Below, in pieces: positions 60,576-64,000 of a stretch of 64,000 nt of DNA (position 1 is the first letter of the stretch; each line of letters starts with the position of its first letter). Origin of the DNA: Planktosalinus sp963977065 (lineage in GTDB: Bacteria; Bacteroidota; Bacteroidia; Flavobacteriales; Flavobacteriaceae); the NCBI GenBank assembly GCA_963977065.1, contig CAXBNF010000005.1, positions 62,001 through 126,000 of the forward strand. Direction: 5' to 3'. The translations under genes were made by a program, and so were the position numbers. The notes below the pieces were generated by a model, which saw only the letters and a list, made by a program, of their open reading frames with translations, was not told the DNA's origin and did not search any database.

Positions 60576-61928
60576 AATATATACTGTCTTTACATTCACA
60601 AACTCCCTTATCCCCTCTTTACTCAATTCACGACCATAACCGGAAGTTTTAATTCCACCAAAAGGAAGTCTGGGATCACTTTTTACGAGTTCATTAATAA
60701 AAACAGCTCCTTCCTCAAATTGAGGGATAAGTTTCTCCATTCTATCGATATCTTTTGAAAATAAAGAAACACCCAAACCAAATTTTGAATTATTGGAAAG
60801 TTTTACAGCTTCTTTTTCAGTTTTAAAAGTGGTTACTGAAAGCACAGGACCAAAGGTTTCCTCTTTAAAGAGTTCCATATTGGGATTTACATTTTTAACA
60901 ATTGTTGGTTCAAAATAAGTACCCTTCCGCTTTCCTCCTATTAAAATTTTTGCACCCGCCTTCACTGATTTTTTAAGTTGTTCTTCCAACTCTTCTGCTA
61001 AGTTTTCTTTTGCCATCACACCAATAAAAGTATCACTGTTTAAAGGGTTACCGCTTTTCAGCTCTTTTACTTTCTTACAAAGTTTTTCTAAAAATAGTTC
61101 GGCAATAGATTCATCAATGAGTAATCGTTTTCCGGCGATGCAACTTTGACCGGTGTTTTGAAAACGTGCCTGTACACAAGTGGATACAGTTTTATCAATA
61201 TCAGCATCTTTGAACACGATAAGCGCATTGCTTCCTCCAAGTTCAAGCACTGTTTTCTTAATATTTTTTCCGGCGATGGAGGCTACAGAGGCTCCTGCCG
61301 GTCCACTTCCGGTTAATGTCACTGCTTTTACAACAGAATTTTCAATGATTGATTTGACAGTATCACTTCCCACTAGCAAAGTTGTAAAACAATGCTTTGG
61401 GAAACCGGCTCTTTCAAATACTTTTTCAATATTTAAAGCCGAGCCAAACACATTGGATGCGTGTTTTAAAACGGCAATATTACCGGCCATCAATGCCGGA
61501 GCTGCAAATCTAAACACCTGCCAGAATGGATAATTCCAAGGCATGATTGCCAAAACGACCCCCAAAGGTTCATACTTGATATAACTTTTATATGCGTCTG
61601 TATCAATTTTTTCTGATGCCAAATGGTTTTCAGCTTGCTCTGCATAATATTCACAGACCCAGGCGCATTTTTCCACTTCAGCGATGGCTTGGCTAATGGG
61701 CTTTCCCATTTCCAAAGTTATTAATTCTGCATACTCCTGTTTGTTTGTCTTCAAATCATTTGCAGCATTTTGCATAAGTTTTTTTCGTTCCTGAAACGAA
61801 ACATTTTTCCAATCATCAAAGCGTTGATGTGCTTTGTTTAATAAATCTTCAACTTCCTTTTGGGTATGAGTTTTATAAGTTTCAATGATTTTATTGTTAT
61901 AAGGGTTTATGGATTTTACAGTAGCCAT
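60567..61928 (-). CDS. Succinate-semialdehyde-type aldehyde dehydrogenase
   Basis: 453 residues, class I-like ALDH fold. AIMPWNYPFWQVFRFAAPALMAGN, catalytic Glu in VLELGGSNALIV, catalytic Cys near 263 in FQNTGQSCIAGKR, and FKEETFGPVLSV. The length and the MGKPISQAIAEVEKCAWVCEYYAE motif fit NAD(P)-dependent succinate-semialdehyde dehydrogenases of the short type. No GABA transaminase is adjacent. Confidence 0.88.
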   Translation of the reverse strand: MATVKSINPYNNKIIETYKTHTQKEVEDLLNKAHQRFDDWKNVSFQERKKLMQNAANDLKTNKQEYAELITLEMGKPISQAIAEVEKCAWVCEYYAEQAENHLASEKIDTDAYKSYIKYEPLGVVLAIMPWNYPFWQVFRFAAPALMAGNIAVLKHASNVFGSALNIEKVFERAGFPKHCFTTLLVGSDTVKSIIENSVVKAVTLTGSGPAGASVASIAGKNIKKTVLELGGSNALIVFKDADIDKTVSTCVQARFQNTGQSCIAGKRLLIDESIAELFLEKLCKKVKELKSGNPLNSDTFIGVMAKENLAEELEEQLKKSVKAGAKILIGGKRKGTYFEPTIVKNVNPNMELFKEETFGPVLSVTTFKTEKEAVKLSNNSKFGLGVSLFSKDIDRMEKLIPQFEEGAVFINELVKSDPRLPFGGIKTSGYGRELSKEGIREFVNVKTVYIKK

Positions 61929-62090
61929 TTTTTTTATTTTTAGTTTTATAAAGTTAAAGATATTCTTTGCTGTACCCTATAATTTAAGGGATTTTTAAGG
62001 TTTTATTTGTTGATAACCTCGTTTATAACTCCATCTCTTTTAACTATTTCATGGAGCATGCTTTCGTTATTTTTAATAAAACTTCTAGTT

Positions 62091-62498
62091 ATGAATTCCC
62101 GTGATCTTGAATTGGTTGCTTTACGCCCCGAAATTCCTTCAGCTATAGTGACATCTTTAATGAGTTTTGATGAAAAGTTTCAAAATAAAACCTTGCGGCC
62201 CATCGTAAAGTTGCAAAATGATTTGTTTATTTTAGTTTTTAGAAACTATATTTCGAAACATAAAAATGTGTTTTACACGCTTTCGCTAGAAAAGCGATTG
62301 CAATACATTGAAAACGCCATTCAAAAAGATATCAAATTCAGAAACTCGTTGAAAGGAATGGTTATTGGACAATTTACAATTGAGGAATATGAATTGTATA
62401 TTCAAAACTCTTCCTCACTCAACAAAAGAATGATGAATCTTGTTATTGAAAGACTTAAAAGCAATATCCAACTTTTAGAGCATGAGTGCGTTCATTAA
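62091..62498 (+). CDS. Conserved helical protein of unknown function
   Basis: 135 residues from the ATG at 62091; an in-frame non-ATG start further left adds a hydrophobic stretch not typical of the family. Mostly helical, with LQNDLFILVFRNYISKHKNVFYTLSLEKRLQYIENAIQKDIKFRNSLKGMVIGQFT as a conserved-looking core (quoted in part). Relatives are sometimes called glyoxalase, which the sequence does not support. Its end overlaps the DUF3307 gene on the other strand by 24 nt. Confidence 0.7.
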   Translation: MNSRDLELVALRPEIPSAIVTSLMSFDEKFQNKTLRPIVKLQNDLFILVFRNYISKHKNVFYTLSLEKRLQYIENAIQKDIKFRNSLKGMVIGQFTIEEYELYIQNSSSLNKRMMNLVIERLKSNIQLLEHECVH

Positions 62499-63206
62499 AA
62501 AACCAACTATAATTGTCAATGCGAAGCTCATCAATGTGCCTATGAGGACATATTCCGTTTGTTTGCGACCGCCACTTTGACCTTTATCACTAAAGCGTAA
62601 TATGGATTTTGCCGCGATTAAAAAGCCTATTGCTGCGATATTATTAGTTAATACAAATGTAAGCACCAGAATGCGCTCAAAAATACCGATATAACGCCCA
62701 GCCTTTTCCAGGCTGTTTATTTTTTCGTCTTTTTCAATTTCTTTTTGCCAGCGTTGCGTTGCTTTTCCTATAATAAATCCAAAAGGAAAAATAACAATCA
62801 AATATCCTAAGATTATAATTAAAGTATTTTGTGAACTAAAAAGTGCTTCAAAAAAAGGAATTATAGAGTTTAAGTTTTCTGTGAGGTATAACCAAGCAAA
62901 GAGTAAAATCAAAATATGAAAAAACTGATCTAATAAAAAAAGCTTTAAATTATCTTTTTCTTTGTTAAGTTTCCACAAGTCAATTCCAAAATGAGTCACC
63001 ATGATAAATACCGGAACCAAAAAGCTTGTCCATTGTTGTAAAAAGATATAGGTTAAAAATCCTGCTAAAAAAGCGTGAACATATAAAAATGGTGCTTTTG
63101 CCTTGTGTTTTCTCTTGTGTTTAATCGCTTTTGCAGGTTGTAGTACAAAGTCTGTAAGAACGTGAGCTAGTAATAATTGTAAAGCGATGAGCAGTGTTTC
63201 GTTCAT
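62475..63206 (-). CDS. DUF3307 membrane protein
   Basis: 243 residues, six or so helices. LQLLLAHVLTDFVLQPAKAIKHKRKHKAKAPFLYVHAFLAGFLTYIF is the DUF3307 opening (H-x-x-x-D-F-x-L-Q). Helices continue to LTFVLTNNIAAIGFLIAAKSI. It is linked to satD by 3 nt. This two-gene arrangement recurs in Bacteroidota. Function unknown. Membrane effector of a SatD-controlled system is inference. Confidence 0.85.
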   Translation of the reverse strand: MNETLLIALQLLLAHVLTDFVLQPAKAIKHKRKHKAKAPFLYVHAFLAGFLTYIFLQQWTSFLVPVFIMVTHFGIDLWKLNKEKDNLKLFLLDQFFHILILLFAWLYLTENLNSIIPFFEALFSSQNTLIIILGYLIVIFPFGFIIGKATQRWQKEIEKDEKINSLEKAGRYIGIFERILVLTFVLTNNIAAIGFLIAAKSILRFSDKGQSGGRKQTEYVLIGTLMSFALTIIVGFLMNALML

Positions 63207-63209
63207 GGT

Positions 63210-63854
63210 TTAAGGTTTTGAGAATACCTGTTTAAATCGTTGTAATAATAACTGTACTTCTTCCCAACCGGCAGCTTTTTTCCTGAGGTTGATTGCAGCT
63301 TGACTGCGTTGTAATAAATCAGCTATTTGCTGTTCTTTCATTCCCATGAGCAGATAATAGATGACTTCTGCTGAAGCAATAGACCATTTATCAGCCAGAT
63401 TGTCTAAAAATTTAAGACTTACTTTGAATTCATCATTGATATTATTATTTACAGTTTTTAGACTTATTTTTTTATTTTCATCTTTCATCGTATCAAGTGT
63501 AAGACCTGAAAAGTGAAATGCTTCGCCATTTGATTCGGTTATTGCCTTTTCATTATAATCTGCTTCACCTATTCCTATTGCAATTCGTACATCTGCCATT
63601 GGAATGTTTGATTTTTGTTGCCCAGGATTTTCGACCTTTAAAACAACGGTTTTAAGCCGCAAAGCGATTTGCAGTGCATCTTCAGGATGTTTGATAATCC
63701 CTTGAAAACTATCGCCTCTAAAAAGGGTAAAAATAGCATCATGTTCTTTAGAAATGACTTCAAACTCTTTTTTTAATAGAGTAAGTACACCTTTAAGAAA
63801 AGGCTTGTCATACCCTCTTGAATTGATTAAATCTGCAGTTAAGACAGCAACCAT
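63210..63854 (-). CDS. SatD-family protein with nucleotide-cyclase-like and HTH regions
   Basis: 214 residues. The N-terminal part has VAVLTADLINSRG and a later LFRGDSFQGI, the arrangement of a class III cyclase-like fold (D-x-N/S-R and RGDSF), as in the SatD family. The C-terminal 60 residues (SAEVIYYLLMGMKEQQIADLLQRSQAAINLRKKAAGWEEV) form an HTH. It could sense a nucleotide and bind DNA. Directly upstream are three regularly spaced palindromes and a promoter (63871-63952), so autoregulation is likely. DUF3307 follows at 3 nt. Confidence 0.82.
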   Translation of the reverse strand: MVAVLTADLINSRGYDKPFLKGVLTLLKKEFEVISKEHDAIFTLFRGDSFQGIIKHPEDALQIALRLKTVVLKVENPGQQKSNIPMADVRIAIGIGEADYNEKAITESNGEAFHFSGLTLDTMKDENKKISLKTVNNNINDEFKVSLKFLDNLADKWSIASAEVIYYLLMGMKEQQIADLLQRSQAAINLRKKAAGWEEVQLLLQRFKQVFSKP

Positions 63855-63870
63855 ACCAGCTAATTTTATT

Positions 63871-63902
63871 CAAATATAAGTCAAAAGGCTTATAAAAACA
63901 AA
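63871..63902 (-). promoter_or_regulatory. promoter of satD-DUF3307
   Basis: On the minus strand: -33 TTTG (63902-63899), 20-nt spacer, -7 TATATTTG (63878-63871), a consensus Bacteroidota promoter. The -7 box overlaps the end of palindrome 1, and the -33 lies between palindromes 1 and 2. The leader to the ATG at 63854 is only about 10 nt. Confidence 0.75.
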
Positions 63903-63952
63903 TTATAAGCTTTAAGGCTTATAAATGGCAATTATAAGTCATAAGGCTTATA
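63875..63952. repeat. three 20-bp palindromes at exact 29-bp spacing (operator array)
   Basis: TATAAGTCAAAAGGCTTATA (63875-63894), TATAAGCTTTAAGGCTTATA (63904-63923) and TATAAGTCATAAGGCTTATA (63933-63952). Each is TATAAG-N8-CTTATA, and copies start 29 bp apart. Spacers are 9 nt. Taken as hexamers, six half-sites alternate in direction every 14-15 bp. Placed over the satD promoter, this looks like a repressor array. The N8 part is itself partly conserved (AAGG). Confidence 0.85.
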
Positions 63953-64000
63953 TAAAATGACTCCCTGAATTTTTATCAACAATATTCTTAATATAAAAGG

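Noticed and set aside
63875..63952. CRISPR array
   Set aside because: Three 20-bp palindromes with 9-bp spacers are too short for CRISPR, no cas genes are near, and their place over a promoter fits operators.
1..64000. tRNA, rRNA or mobile-element genes
   Set aside because: I looked for cloverleaf-like and rRNA-like sequence, transposases, integrases and terminal inverted repeats and saw none.

Overview
The window is a stretch of Bacteroidota chromosome, most likely class Flavobacteriia. The evidence is lipoprotein signal peptides of the Bacteroidota kind, several promoters of the TTTG - about 20 bp - TAnnTTTG type, almost no Shine-Dalgarno sequences, a TamL (lipoprotein TamA variant) next to TamB, a clade II nos cluster, and many small families typical of this group (VF530, Lacal_2735-like, DUF2383, SYLF, DUF5916). 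No rRNA, tRNA, CRISPR, integrase, transposase or phage gene was found. This is ordinary chromosomal backbone with some accessory islets.

Layout. 1-3.1 kb: the 5' part of a PagL-like lipid A deacylase and a B12-dependent class II ribonucleotide reductase, both visibly richer in G+C than the rest. 3.3-11.3 kb: nitrogen-oxide metabolism. A Ric/YtfE repair protein is followed (upstream on the minus strand) by a complete clade II nitrous-oxide-reduction operon: cytochrome c, fasciclin lipoprotein, nosZ, terminator-like hairpin, membrane protein, nosL, nosD, nosF, nosY. ric and the nos operon carry the same promoter/operator architecture, so they are probably co-induced by a Crp/Fnr-type regulator. 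11.5-15.1 kb: a lipoprotein of the cholesterol-dependent cytolysin family and a membrane-anchored TPR protein with a C-terminal LuxR-type helix-turn-helix. A matching 11-bp-spaced direct repeat lies upstream of both. 15.4-17.3 kb: a small membrane protein and an orphan ketosynthase/acyl-carrier-protein pair. 17.3-24.7 kb: a probable metal-related operon (HxxxH/CxxC small protein, ABC ATPase, two DUF3526 permeases, CobW GTPase, DUF5916 outer-membrane protein).

24.8-35.2 kb: small and stress-type genes, three tandem secreted paralogues, and a secreted papain-like protease with a partner. 35.2-43.7 kb: envelope biogenesis (TamL, TamB, OmpA lipoprotein). 43.8-52.5 kb: pirin, CBS, FKBP isomerase, M28 peptidase, PBP1A-type peptidoglycan synthase, helicase, VTT membrane protein. 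52.6-53.0 kb: two tandem 43-residue microproteins, paralogous to each other and closed by a strong terminator. 53-63.9 kb: SDR, VanX-like dipeptidase, DUF3817/MscS pair, Nudix, a LolA-like secreted protein, a 1024-residue Asp-box protein, an aldehyde dehydrogenase, and DUF3307-SatD. Upstream of satD is a regular array of three palindromes that overlaps a textbook Bacteroidota promoter.

The best candidates for something undescribed are the cytolysin/TPR-HTH locus with its shared operator, the microprotein pair, the satD operator array, and the ric-nos shared regulatory element.
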